NCBI RefSeq assembly: GCF_006483445.1
Contig: NZ_PPPT01000078.1
Location: forward strand, 1-44,261
Source of the DNA: Bradyrhizobium guangdongense
Lineage (GTDB): Bacteria > Pseudomonadota > Alphaproteobacteria > Rhizobiales > Xanthobacteraceae
Direction of reading: 5' to 3'
DNA: 44,261 nt
The notes under the pieces are model-generated. The model was not told the origin of the DNA. It did not search any database and saw nothing but the letters and a program-made list of their open reading frames with translations. Below are positions 8,943 through 16,211 of this stretch, piece by piece. Positions within the stretch are counted from its first letter, which is position 1, and the number at the start of each line of letters is the position of its first letter. The translations under genes were made by a program, and so were the position numbers.

Positions 8943-9731
8943 ATGTCATTGACAGCCGAGCATCTCTTCAACGTTAAGGGGCTTGTCACCATCGTGACCG
9001 GAGGCGCGAGTGGCCTTGGTCTGGCCATTGCCGAGGTGATGGTGGCCAACGGAGCCGACGTCGTCCTGGTGGATCGGAACGAAAAGGAGTTGAAGCGGGT
9101 CGGCCGGGAGGTGGTTCCGGCAGCGGAGATTGCAGCGGTCGATGTGGCGAATCCCGATGCCATCCGCAGGCTCGTCGACGACGTCGTCGCGCGCAAAGGC
9201 AAGCTCGACGTCGTGTTCGCCAATGCCGGAATCAGCGCCGGACCGGGAATTGTGTCGCCAAAGGGCCACATCGAGAACATCGATCTCGCCGCATGGGACG
9301 AGGTTCTCGCCACCAACCAGACCGGCGTATTCACGACGATGCAGGCTGCGGCCCGGCACATGAAAGCACAGCGACGGGGCCGGATCGTGGTCACCGCGTC
9401 CGTGGGAGGACTGCGCGGAGCCTGGGCGACGGGATATTCCTATGCAGCTTCGAAAGCGGCGGTGGTGAATCTCGTCAGGCAGGCGGCTCTCGAATTGGCT
9501 CCGTTCGACATTCAGGTCAACGCGATCGCACCCGGCTTCTTCCGTACGGCGCTCGGCGGCGGCCGCCTGATGGACGAGGCCGCAACCAAGCCGCTTGAAG
9601 CCATGGTTCCGATGAAGCGGATTGCGATGCCGCCCGAGATCGCCGGCGTCAGCCTGCTGCTGGCGTCCCCGGCCTCGAGCTACATCACGGGTTCGGTCCT
9701 TACGGTAGACGGCGGGATCACCGCGGCATGA
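8943..9731 (+). CDS. SDR-family oxidoreductase
   Basis: A 262-residue classical short-chain dehydrogenase/reductase. The cofactor motif TGGASGLG is at 19-26, the NAG motif at 94-96, and the catalytic Ser153, Tyr167 and Lys171 (YAASK) are present. Asp44 (VLVDRN), at the end of the second beta strand, favours NAD(H). An AAGGA sequence precedes the ATG. The next gene overlaps its stop by 4 bp (ATGA), so translation is coupled. It is probably a secondary-alcohol dehydrogenase in an unassigned catabolic route together with the second SDR, the NTF2-like protein and the divergent MFS and ABM genes. Confidence 0.88.
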   Translation: MSLTAEHLFNVKGLVTIVTGGASGLGLAIAEVMVANGADVVLVDRNEKELKRVGREVVPAAEIAAVDVANPDAIRRLVDDVVARKGKLDVVFANAGISAGPGIVSPKGHIENIDLAAWDEVLATNQTGVFTTMQAAARHMKAQRRGRIVVTASVGGLRGAWATGYSYAASKAAVVNLVRQAALELAPFDIQVNAIAPGFFRTALGGGRLMDEAATKPLEAMVPMKRIAMPPEIAGVSLLLASPASSYITGSVLTVDGGITAA

Positions 9732-10582
9732 AGCAGTTCGAGGGAAGGGTCGCCGTCATTACCGGCGCCGGGAGCGGCATCGGTCGCGAATTGGCCATCG
9801 CTTGTGCCGGGCGCGGAATGAAACTCGTTCTAGCCGACGTCGATACCGAAGGCCTGGCAGGCACGAAGGGTCTGATATCAGGCACCATCGCCGTGCGCAC
9901 GAGGCTGTGCGACGTTTCCAATTCCGAAGCCGTCCACGATCTTGCCGGCTTCGCATTCGAAGAGTTCGGCCATGTTCACCTGCTCTTCAACAACGCGGGC
10001 GTTGCGTCGCTGGGCCCGGTCTGGTCCGCAACTCCCGAAGACTGGAAATGGGTGCTCGGCGTCAATCTCATTGGCGTTGCCAACGGCATTCAAAGCTTCG
10101 TACCGCGCATGATTGCAGCGGGTCAGGACGGGCACATCGTCAACACGTCCTCGGGCGCGGGGTTGACCGCCGTGGCGGGGTCGGGCGTTTATTGCGCAAG
10201 CAAGCACGCGGTCGTCGCTTTATCCGAGTGCCTCTTGAAAGACCTCGAGAATGCCGGCTCGAAGCTGAAGGTCAACGTCTTGTGCCCATCGCTGGTCAAG
10301 ACGGCGATCGCCGACTCCAACAGGCATCGGCCCGCGCATCTGGCCTCGGCAAATCCAGACAGCGCGCCGTTCGACCAGCGCGTCAGGGCGGGGATGGAGG
10401 CATCCGAAGTCAGCGCCGCCGATGTTGCACGGATCACACTGCAAGCCATTTGCGATGACGATTTCTACATTCTTCCGCATCCGGCAGTACGGATCCGTGT
10501 CGAGGAGCGGCTCCGCGACATCATCGGTGATCATCGGCACCAAGAGCCAGACAACCTCGTTAAGACAACGGATGGACCATGA
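9728..10582 (+). CDS. SDR-family oxidoreductase
   Basis: A 284-residue classical SDR, clearly different from its neighbour. The glycine motif TGAGSGIG is at 12-19, NNAG at 88-91, and Ser141/142, Tyr155 and Lys159 (YCASK) form the active site. The C-terminus is about 20 residues longer than in the first SDR and resembles SDRs acting on bulky or hydrophobic alcohols. It starts inside the stop of the first SDR and its own stop overlaps the next start (ATGA), giving a tightly coupled three-gene operon. The substrate is unknown. Confidence 0.87.
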   Translation: MKQFEGRVAVITGAGSGIGRELAIACAGRGMKLVLADVDTEGLAGTKGLISGTIAVRTRLCDVSNSEAVHDLAGFAFEEFGHVHLLFNNAGVASLGPVWSATPEDWKWVLGVNLIGVANGIQSFVPRMIAAGQDGHIVNTSSGAGLTAVAGSGVYCASKHAVVALSECLLKDLENAGSKLKVNVLCPSLVKTAIADSNRHRPAHLASANPDSAPFDQRVRAGMEASEVSAADVARITLQAICDDDFYILPHPAVRIRVEERLRDIIGDHRHQEPDNLVKTTDGP

Positions 10583-11076
10583 GCAATTCGGACACTGATA
10601 CGGACCTGCGAGCAAGGATCCAAGCGCTGGAGATACGCCTTGCCGAACATGACGATCGCGAAGCGATCCGGACGCTCCGTTGCACCTACCACGAATACGT
10701 CAATCAAGACCGGGTCGCTGAACTGGCGGATCTTTTCTCGGAAAATGCCACCGTGTCCTATGGCGGCCGGCCATCCGTCACCGGCCGGGAGGCGATACGA
10801 TCCTTCTTCATCAATTTTCCGGTCAAGTGGGCGCGCCAGTTCATCCACGCGCATGTCGTCGAAATCGACGGCGACCGAGGCAAAGGTTACAGCCACCTCG
10901 ACGGGCGCCCAGTCCTCAACGGCAAGAGCATCATGGTCGGCGGGCGTTTTGACGATGAGTACGTCCGAGAGAACGGTCGTTGGCTGTTTTCAAAGGTCGT
11001 CCTGACCACCTGGTACATGGTCCCGGTCGAGCCGGGCTGGGAAGCCGCTGCCGCCGCGAAGCCAGTGCAGACGTGA
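10579..11076 (+). CDS. Nuclear transport factor 2 (SnoaL-like) domain protein
   Basis: A 165-residue alpha+beta-barrel protein. The helix LAEHDDREAIRTLRCTYHEYVNQ (about 17-39), the ADLFSENATVSYGG strand and GREAIRSFF are typical of SnoaL_4/NTF2-like enzymes, a fold used by dehydratases, cyclases, isomerases and ring-hydroxylating dioxygenase beta subunits. It begins in the 4-bp overlap with the second SDR and ends the operon. Its company suggests a small-molecule dehydratase or isomerase step; which reaction cannot be told from sequence. Confidence 0.82.
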   Translation: MSNSDTDTDLRARIQALEIRLAEHDDREAIRTLRCTYHEYVNQDRVAELADLFSENATVSYGGRPSVTGREAIRSFFINFPVKWARQFIHAHVVEIDGDRGKGYSHLDGRPVLNGKSIMVGGRFDDEYVRENGRWLFSKVVLTTWYMVPVEPGWEAAAAAKPVQT

Positions 11077-11189
11077 ATCGCTGAGAGCCGGGGGTTGCCG
11101 CCACTGGTCTCAGCGGATGCTTGATGGAAACCCGCTCGGGACCGCGTGCGATCATGGGGCAGCAGTTGGGCTTACAAAAATCGAGGAAC

Positions 11190-11279
11190 TGGCGGAGAGA
11201 GTGGGATTCGAACCCACGGTACGGTTTCCCGCACACACGCTTTCCAAGCGTGCGCCTTAAGCCACTCGGCCATCTCTCC
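11190..11279 (-). tRNA. tRNA-Ser (anticodon GGA)
   Basis: On the minus strand the 90-nt sequence starts GGAGAGATGGCCGAGTGG and ends with TTCGAATCC..., TCTCTCCG and an encoded CCA. The acceptor stem GGAGAGA/TCTCTCC pairs fully. The anticodon loop TTGGAAA gives GGA, reading UCC/UCU. The long variable arm typical of tRNA-Ser is present. No integrase or attachment-site duplication is visible next to it. Confidence 0.97.
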
Positions 11280-11474
11280 GGAGCGCCCTCTCTTGAAGGG
11301 ACGCCGCCGATTTTGCAAGGGACTGCAGGGGAATCGGGTCAAATTTCCTTAAGTAATTGTATTTCAACAGGAAAATTGTGGAGCCCGAAAGCCGGCGGAT
11401 GATGCATCGAGTGAACCGGATGCGGCCTTCGCGCGACGATTCACAATGCCAGTGACGAGAGACCGGGGGACACC

Positions 11475-11816
11475 ATGACCACGCATCGATCCATCGCCAA
11501 GCTGGGCTCGCTCGCTGCACTCACCTTTGCCCTGATCTCGCCTGCCGCGGCGCAGGTCTGCTCGCGCCAGGGCATCGACGTCACCTGCAACGACGGGCGG
11601 CGCGGCGTGCTGGCGGGCGAGTCGATCATCTGGGCCGACGGCACGCGCTCGAGCGCAGCACCGCATCCGAGCGTCATCATCGGCAACAAATCCTCGGTGC
11701 ATGTCGGCACCGGTGTCATGGTCGGCTCGGGCAATGGCAGCGTGCCCTTGGACGATCCCAACGCGCCCAACAAGACGCGCTGCGCGATCCTGGACGGCGT
11801 GTCGTATTGTTATTGA
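11475..11816 (+). CDS. Small secreted hypothetical protein
   Basis: A 113-residue protein with a clear Sec signal peptide (cleavage probably after SPAAA, residues 22-26) and a short mature part with four cysteines (CSRQGIDVTC near the start, C and CY near the end) that could form two disulfides. GGGGGA precedes the ATG. I recognise no domain. It resembles small periplasmic proteins common in Bradyrhizobium. It is convergent with otsA, whose stop lies 7 nt away. Confidence 0.75.
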   Translation: MTTHRSIAKLGSLAALTFALISPAAAQVCSRQGIDVTCNDGRRGVLAGESIIWADGTRSSAAPHPSVIIGNKSSVHVGTGVMVGSGNGSVPLDDPNAPNKTRCAILDGVSYCY

Positions 11817-11823
11817 CGGAGCG

Positions 11824-13287
11824 CTAGATCAACCTTGCGCCTGAGATCGCCGAACGCAGCCAGCGCAGAGCCTGCGGCGGTTGCGCGGCGAGCGGCGCGA
11901 TGGCGGCCTTCTCGGTCCGGCACGCTTCCAGCGTCGCGACGAAGTCGGCGGACCATTGCTGAATGGTGTGGCCGCGCAGCTTCTTCATCATCGCTTCCCA
12001 GCGCATCTTGCGCTCGGTCAGCGGCATCGAGATCGCAATCGAGATCGCGCGCGCCATGCCGTCGATGTCGTGCGGATTGACGAGCAGCGCCGTGTCGAGC
12101 TCGTTGGCGGCGCCCGCAAATTTCGACAGCACCAGCACGCCCGGGTCAGCCGGGTTTTGCGCGGCGACATACTCCTTGGCGACCAGGTTCATGCCGTCAT
12201 GCAGCGGCGTCACCACGCCAACCTGCGCGGTGCGATAGAGGCCCGCGAGCACGGCCTGGCTAAAACCCTTGTTGAGGTAGCGGATCGGCGTCCAATCCAC
12301 CTCGCCATGGCGACCGTTGACGTCGGTCACGAGACGCGCGACCTCGTTCTGCAGATTGCCATAGGCCTCGATCGCACCGCGCGAGGGGTTGGCGATCTGC
12401 AGCAGCGAAATGCTCCGCGCAAGCTGCGGCTGCTCGGTCCACAGACGATCGAACGCGCTGATGCGGTTGACGAGGCCCTTGGAATAGTCGAGCCGGTCGA
12501 CGCCGATCGCGAGCTTTTCGCCGTTGAGGCTCTTGCGCAACCGCGACACGTCGGGATGCGAGACCGACTTTGCCGCATACTGCGCGAATTTTTCCGCATC
12601 GATGCCGATCGGGAAAACCTGACATTGCGTACGGCCATGACGCGAGACGACGATGCCGTCCTCGACCGTCAGGGCGAACTCCTGGCCGACATAGCCGAGG
12701 AAATTCTGGCGATCCTCCTCGGTCTGGAAACCGATGAGATCATAGGCCAGCATCGCCTCGATCAGCTCGCGATGATTCGGCACGCCTTGCATCACCGCGG
12801 TCACCGGCCACGGCGTGTGAAGGAAGAAGCCGATCGGATCGTCGACGCCGAGATCGCGCAGCTCCGCGCCGAGCGCCAGGAAGTGATAGTCCTGCACCCA
12901 GAACGCGGTCTTGTTCTTGCGGAAGCGCAGCAGCGCGCGCGCCATGAAGGCATTGACCTCGCGATAGCTGCGATAGTCGCCTTGCGAGACGCGGATCAGA
13001 TCGCTGCGCGAATGCAGCGCCGGCCACAGCGCCGAATTGGCAAAGCCCTCGTAATAGCCGCCGTAATGCGCCGCCGGCAGGTCCAGCGTCGCCAGCGCGC
13101 CGGCACCGAGCGATTCGATTTCGGCGAAGGGTTCCTTCTGGTGACCGTCGCGCACGCGGCCCGACGAACCCACCCAGATCGCTCCGGAATGTTCCACCAC
13201 GGGAAGAAGAGCGGCCGCAAGGCCGCCCGTCATGGGTTCATTCGGTTTTCCGCGTGCAACGCGGTTCGAAACGACGACGAGACTCAC
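11824..13287 (-). CDS. otsA: Trehalose-6-phosphate synthase (OtsA)
   Basis: A 487-residue GT20 glycosyltransferase joining UDP-glucose and glucose-6-phosphate to form trehalose-6-phosphate. Hallmarks are SNRVA at the N-terminus, TGGLAAALLP, WVQDYHFL, FFLHTPWP, GVDRLDYSKGL with the donor-binding Arg and Lys, and the C-terminal TPLHDGMNLVAKEYVAAQ. The start is GTG at 13287, with AGGAGGGG 7 nt upstream. The phosphatase otsB is a separate unit 238 bp upstream, so otsA has its own promoter, apparently of the EcfG type. Trehalose protects rhizobia during desiccation and osmotic stress. Confidence 0.95.
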   Translation of the reverse strand: MSLVVVSNRVARGKPNEPMTGGLAAALLPVVEHSGAIWVGSSGRVRDGHQKEPFAEIESLGAGALATLDLPAAHYGGYYEGFANSALWPALHSRSDLIRVSQGDYRSYREVNAFMARALLRFRKNKTAFWVQDYHFLALGAELRDLGVDDPIGFFLHTPWPVTAVMQGVPNHRELIEAMLAYDLIGFQTEEDRQNFLGYVGQEFALTVEDGIVVSRHGRTQCQVFPIGIDAEKFAQYAAKSVSHPDVSRLRKSLNGEKLAIGVDRLDYSKGLVNRISAFDRLWTEQPQLARSISLLQIANPSRGAIEAYGNLQNEVARLVTDVNGRHGEVDWTPIRYLNKGFSQAVLAGLYRTAQVGVVTPLHDGMNLVAKEYVAAQNPADPGVLVLSKFAGAANELDTALLVNPHDIDGMARAISIAISMPLTERKMRWEAMMKKLRGHTIQQWSADFVATLEACRTEKAAIAPLAAQPPQALRWLRSAISGARLI

Positions 13288-13319
13288 AGGTCGTCCCCTC
13301 CTGTTATTCCGTCACGTTT

Positions 13320-13344
13320 AACTGACGTTCATCAATATGGTTCC
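13320..13344 (-). promoter_or_regulatory. Candidate EcfG (general stress) promoter of otsA
   Basis: On the minus strand GGAAC (13344-13340) is followed by 17 nt and GTT (13322-13320), close to the alphaproteobacterial EcfG consensus GGAAC-N16/17-CGTT. The expected transcription start is about 25 nt before the otsA GTG. The C of CGTT is replaced by A. Confidence 0.5.
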
Positions 13345-13352
13345 TGTTCATC

Positions 13353-13415
13353 GTTTCAACGAATTGAAACCAAAATCAGGCGTGGGCGTTGGAACCTGTT
13401 TTTGTGTGCAAAAAC
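13353..13415. repeat. Two 7-4-7 inverted repeats upstream of otsA
   Basis: GTTTCAA-CGAA-TTGAAAC (13353-13370) and GTTTTTG-TGTG-CAAAAAC (13398-13415) are both perfect with 7-bp arms and 4-nt spacers, and their centres are 45 bp apart. They lie in an AT-rich stretch unusual for this genome, just upstream of the candidate otsA promoter. They could be operators or DNA-architecture sites. Confidence 0.4.
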
Positions 13416-13525
13416 GAAAATTGTACGCAAAGACAGTTTTTTGCGCGAACATTGCGCCGCAAGAATTTTGCGCGCGGAAAATGGTTCCGCACGCAATATG
13501 GCCACGCGGTGGCGCTGCCTTGCTT

Positions 13526-14347
13526 TTACCTTGCGCTTTGGTCGACGAGATTCGCGAGGAACTCGCGCACGTCGCTCGGCGCATCGAAATGGCCGTTGAC
13601 GCCGCGGGCGCGACGGCCGACCGAGAAGGCGAGACCGTTCAAGTCGGGCATGATCGCGAACACGCTCTCATCGGTGACGTCGTCGCCGATGAAGAGCGGG
13701 CGGCGCCCCCTGAACGGTTCATGCGTCATCAATTCGCGCACGCCGCTCGCCTTGGTGAATCCGGAATGCTTGATCTCGCAGACGAACTTGCCGGGCAACA
13801 CTTCGATCGGCGCGTTGGGCAGATCGGCGCGGATCAGCGACACTGCGGCGTAGATCGCCTTCTCCGCATGCGGCGCGAGACGGTAGTGCAGCGCCAGCGA
13901 ATATCCCTTGTCCTCGAGCAGAATGCCGGGGGAGAGCTTTGCGATCGCCGCCAGCCGCCGCTTCAGCTCCTTGTCCATCGGCGGCGCGTGGCTCGCCACC
14001 GCTTCGCTGTCCTGCGCGAGCCGCATCTCGGCGCCGTGGCCGCCGACGGCGGGATACTGATCCGGCGCAAAGATCAAGTCGATGTCGTTGAGCGAACGGC
14101 CTGAGACCAGCGCCAGCGCGCCGGACGTCTGCTCGACGAGGCGATTGAGCGTCTCGGAGAGGCCCGGCGGCACCCAGACCTCGCGCGGCGTCGGCATCAG
14201 TTCGAGCAGCGTGCCGTCGATGTCGAGCAGGATGGCTGTCTCGCTGAGATGCGGGACCAGGGCGTGGGGCACCGGCACCGTTTCAGGCGTCTCGTCCCTC
14301 ATCGCCATTTCGTCATCCCTCGGCATTTCCGCCAGTTCCGATGTCAT
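13526..14347 (-). CDS. otsB: Trehalose-6-phosphate phosphatase (OtsB)
   Basis: A 273-residue HAD-superfamily phosphatase that removes phosphate from trehalose-6-phosphate. The catalytic DIDGTLLE motif is at 42-49 with nucleophile Asp42 and acid/base Asp44. The second motif LVSGRS follows near 80, GKFVCEIK near 185, and the metal-binding IGDDVTDE near 218. It has an N-terminal extension of about 35 residues before the HAD core. Its ribosome-binding site overlaps the end of the upstream MFS gene (3-nt gap), so the two are cotranscribed. It supplies the second step after OtsA. Confidence 0.93.
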   Translation of the reverse strand: MTSELAEMPRDDEMAMRDETPETVPVPHALVPHLSETAILLDIDGTLLELMPTPREVWVPPGLSETLNRLVEQTSGALALVSGRSLNDIDLIFAPDQYPAVGGHGAEMRLAQDSEAVASHAPPMDKELKRRLAAIAKLSPGILLEDKGYSLALHYRLAPHAEKAIYAAVSLIRADLPNAPIEVLPGKFVCEIKHSGFTKASGVRELMTHEPFRGRRPLFIGDDVTDESVFAIMPDLNGLAFSVGRRARGVNGHFDAPSDVREFLANLVDQSAR

Positions 14348-14350
14348 ATC

Positions 14351-15832
14351 CTACTCCATGAAAGCGAGCGGCCGTGCGACATGTTCGAGCGATTTTCGCT
14401 CGGCGGCGACGGCATAGCGCCACGCCACCAGTGCGGCCGCGATCATCAGCACCGAACCGAGGAGGTAGCCGGCAAACACGCTGGTGCGCGAGCCGGTGTC
14501 GATCAGTGCGCCGAACAGGGCGGGACCGACGACGCCACCGATGCCGGTGCCGATTGCATAGAACACCGCAATCGCAAGCGCCCGCACCTCCAGGGGAAAG
14601 GTTTCGCTGACGGTGAGATAGGCAGCGCTTGCTGCCGGTGACGCAAAGAAGAAGATGATCATCCAGGCGATGGTCTGCCCCTGCGCGCTCAGCGCGCCGA
14701 TCGAGAACAGATAGCCGGACAGCGCGAGCAGCGCGCCCGAGACGCCATAGGTGAACGCGATCATGGTGCGCCGGCCGAGCGTGTCGAACAGGCGGCCGAG
14801 CAGCAGCGGCCCGAGGAAGTTTCCGGCCGCAAAGGGCAGGATGTACCAGCCGACGTGATCGGCGCTGATGCCGTAGAAGTCGGTCAAGATCAGCGCGAAG
14901 GTGAAGAAGATCGCGTTGTAGAAGAAGGCCTGCGCGCTCATCAGCACGAGGCCGACCAGCGCGCGCTCGCGATAGACCGAGAACAGAGTGTGTGCGACCT
15001 CGCGGATCGGCGTGTGGTCGCGCATCCTCAAGCGGATCTTCGCGAAATTTTCTCCGGACTGCTGGTACCCGATCGCCGCGCGCTCGATATCGTCGACGAT
15101 CGCGTGCGCCTGCTCCGGGCGGCCATGGATCATCAGCCAGCGCGGGCTCTCCGGAATCCACATCCGCATCAACAGCACCACGAGCCCGATGGTGGCGCCG
15201 ATGAGGTAGGCGAGCCGCCAGCCGTGATCCGGGCCGAACAGCGCGGGATCGAGCAGCACGATGGCGGCAACGGCGCCCATGGCGGCGCCGATCCAAAAGC
15301 TGCCGTTGATCACGAGATCGGTCCAGCCGCGATAGCGCGCCGGTACCAGCTCCTGAATGGTCGAGTTGATCGCGGTATATTCGCCGCCGATGCCGGCACC
15401 GGTGAGAAAGCGAAACAGCGCATAGCTCGCGACATTCCAGGACAGCGCGGTCGCGGCTGTCGCGGTGAGATAGACCGCGAGCGTGATGAAGAACAATTTC
15501 TTGCGGCCGATGCGATCGGTGAGCCAGCCGAAGCCGAGCGCGCCGAGCACCGCACCGGCGAGATAGGCGGAATTGGCGATGCCGAGATCGAGATTGGAGA
15601 ATTGCAAGGTCGGGCTCTGCTTCAGTGCACCCGAGAGCGCACCGGCGAGCGTCACTTCAAGCCCGTCCAGAATCCAGGTGATGCCGAGCGCGAGCACAAC
15701 GCGGGTGTGGAAGCCGCTCCACGTCAGCGCATCGAGGCGCGCGGGAATGCTGGTCTCGACGACACGATCGCGCGCCGCGGCCATTGAGGTCGCGGGAGTA
15801 ATCTTCAGCGCTGATGTCTGCTGCAATTCCAT
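14351..15832 (-). CDS. MFS transporter, sugar/metabolite:H+ symporter type
   Basis: A 493-residue, 12-helix transporter. GWLTDRIGRKKLFFITLAVYL is the MFS signature loop, IGGEYTAINSTIQELVPARYRG is typical of sugar/metabolite-proton symporters, and PESPRWL ends the first half. The frame is also open from an ATG at 15898 (22 residues longer); neither start has a strong ribosome-binding site. An EcfG-type promoter at 15933-15957 fits either start. The gene is cotranscribed with otsB, so it may handle a sugar or compatible solute under stress, but the substrate is not known. Confidence 0.87.
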   Translation of the reverse strand: MELQQTSALKITPATSMAAARDRVVETSIPARLDALTWSGFHTRVVLALGITWILDGLEVTLAGALSGALKQSPTLQFSNLDLGIANSAYLAGAVLGALGFGWLTDRIGRKKLFFITLAVYLTATAATALSWNVASYALFRFLTGAGIGGEYTAINSTIQELVPARYRGWTDLVINGSFWIGAAMGAVAAIVLLDPALFGPDHGWRLAYLIGATIGLVVLLMRMWIPESPRWLMIHGRPEQAHAIVDDIERAAIGYQQSGENFAKIRLRMRDHTPIREVAHTLFSVYRERALVGLVLMSAQAFFYNAIFFTFALILTDFYGISADHVGWYILPFAAGNFLGPLLLGRLFDTLGRRTMIAFTYGVSGALLALSGYLFSIGALSAQGQTIAWMIIFFFASPAASAAYLTVSETFPLEVRALAIAVFYAIGTGIGGVVGPALFGALIDTGSRTSVFAGYLLGSVLMIAAALVAWRYAVAAERKSLEHVARPLAFME

Positions 15833-15932
15833 CGCTTCGTTGCATCTGAGCAATGCACCCAACCCCGGCGCAGATGTGGCCGAGGTCGATTTCGTCATTG
15901 GGGTTGCGGCATGGTTTCCTGCCACACGCGAC

Positions 15933-15957
15933 AACGCGCCGCGAGAGGCGGAGTTCC
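15933..15957 (-). promoter_or_regulatory. Candidate EcfG promoter of the MFS-otsB unit
   Basis: On the minus strand GGAAC (15957-15953), 16 nt, then CGTT (15936-15933): an exact match to GGAAC-N16-CGTT. The inferred transcription start near 15926 precedes both possible ATG starts and rules out a TTG start at 15934. Confidence 0.62.
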
Positions 15958-16040
15958 TGGGGGAGCTGCTGTTGGAACCGCGGGTTTTGGATGGAGTTCT
16001 AGATAGTTAGCGTGGGAGCAACCCTGCTCCGCAAACTCTC

Positions 16041-16184
16041 ATGTCGTCCTGGACAAGCGAACGTAGCGAGCGCCGATCCAGGACCCATTACCCCAAGGAG
16101 TGGTTTGGCGAAGACTCGGGGTTACCGGCTCGCGCCACAGCTTCTCCCTGGGGTAATGGGTCCTGGCTTTCGCCAGGACGACAT
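16041..16184. repeat. Bradyrhizobium-type palindromic repeat, copy 1
   Basis: The element is bounded by 12-bp perfect arms ATGTCGTCCTGG (16041-16052) and CCAGGACGACAT (16173-16184), with a second pair of arms (CCAGGACCCATTACCCC and GGGGTAATGGGTCCTGG). The centre holds TTTGGCGAAGACTCGGGG (16104-16121), shared with copies 2 and 3. It lies 27 nt beyond the stop of the first chemoreceptor gene. The RNA would fold into a long hairpin that could protect the 3' end or act as a terminator. Confidence 0.85.
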
Positions 16185-16211
16185 CTGAAGACTTGGCGAT
16201 AGCGAGTGACG

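Noticed and set aside
11190..11279. tRNA-Ser as an integration site for a genomic island
   Set aside because: No integrase, no duplicated tRNA end and no change in composition on either side.
11881..13599. Long plus-strand ORF (572 codons) opposite otsA
   Set aside because: It is the antisense shadow of otsA in GC-rich DNA: Arg/Ala/His-rich without motifs, no ribosome-binding site, while the minus strand encodes a complete trehalose-6-phosphate synthase.
15974..15998. Plus-strand GGAAC-N17-GTT as a second EcfG promoter
   Set aside because: It points toward a repeat and the 3' end of a minus-strand gene, with no plus-strand gene downstream, so it is probably chance.
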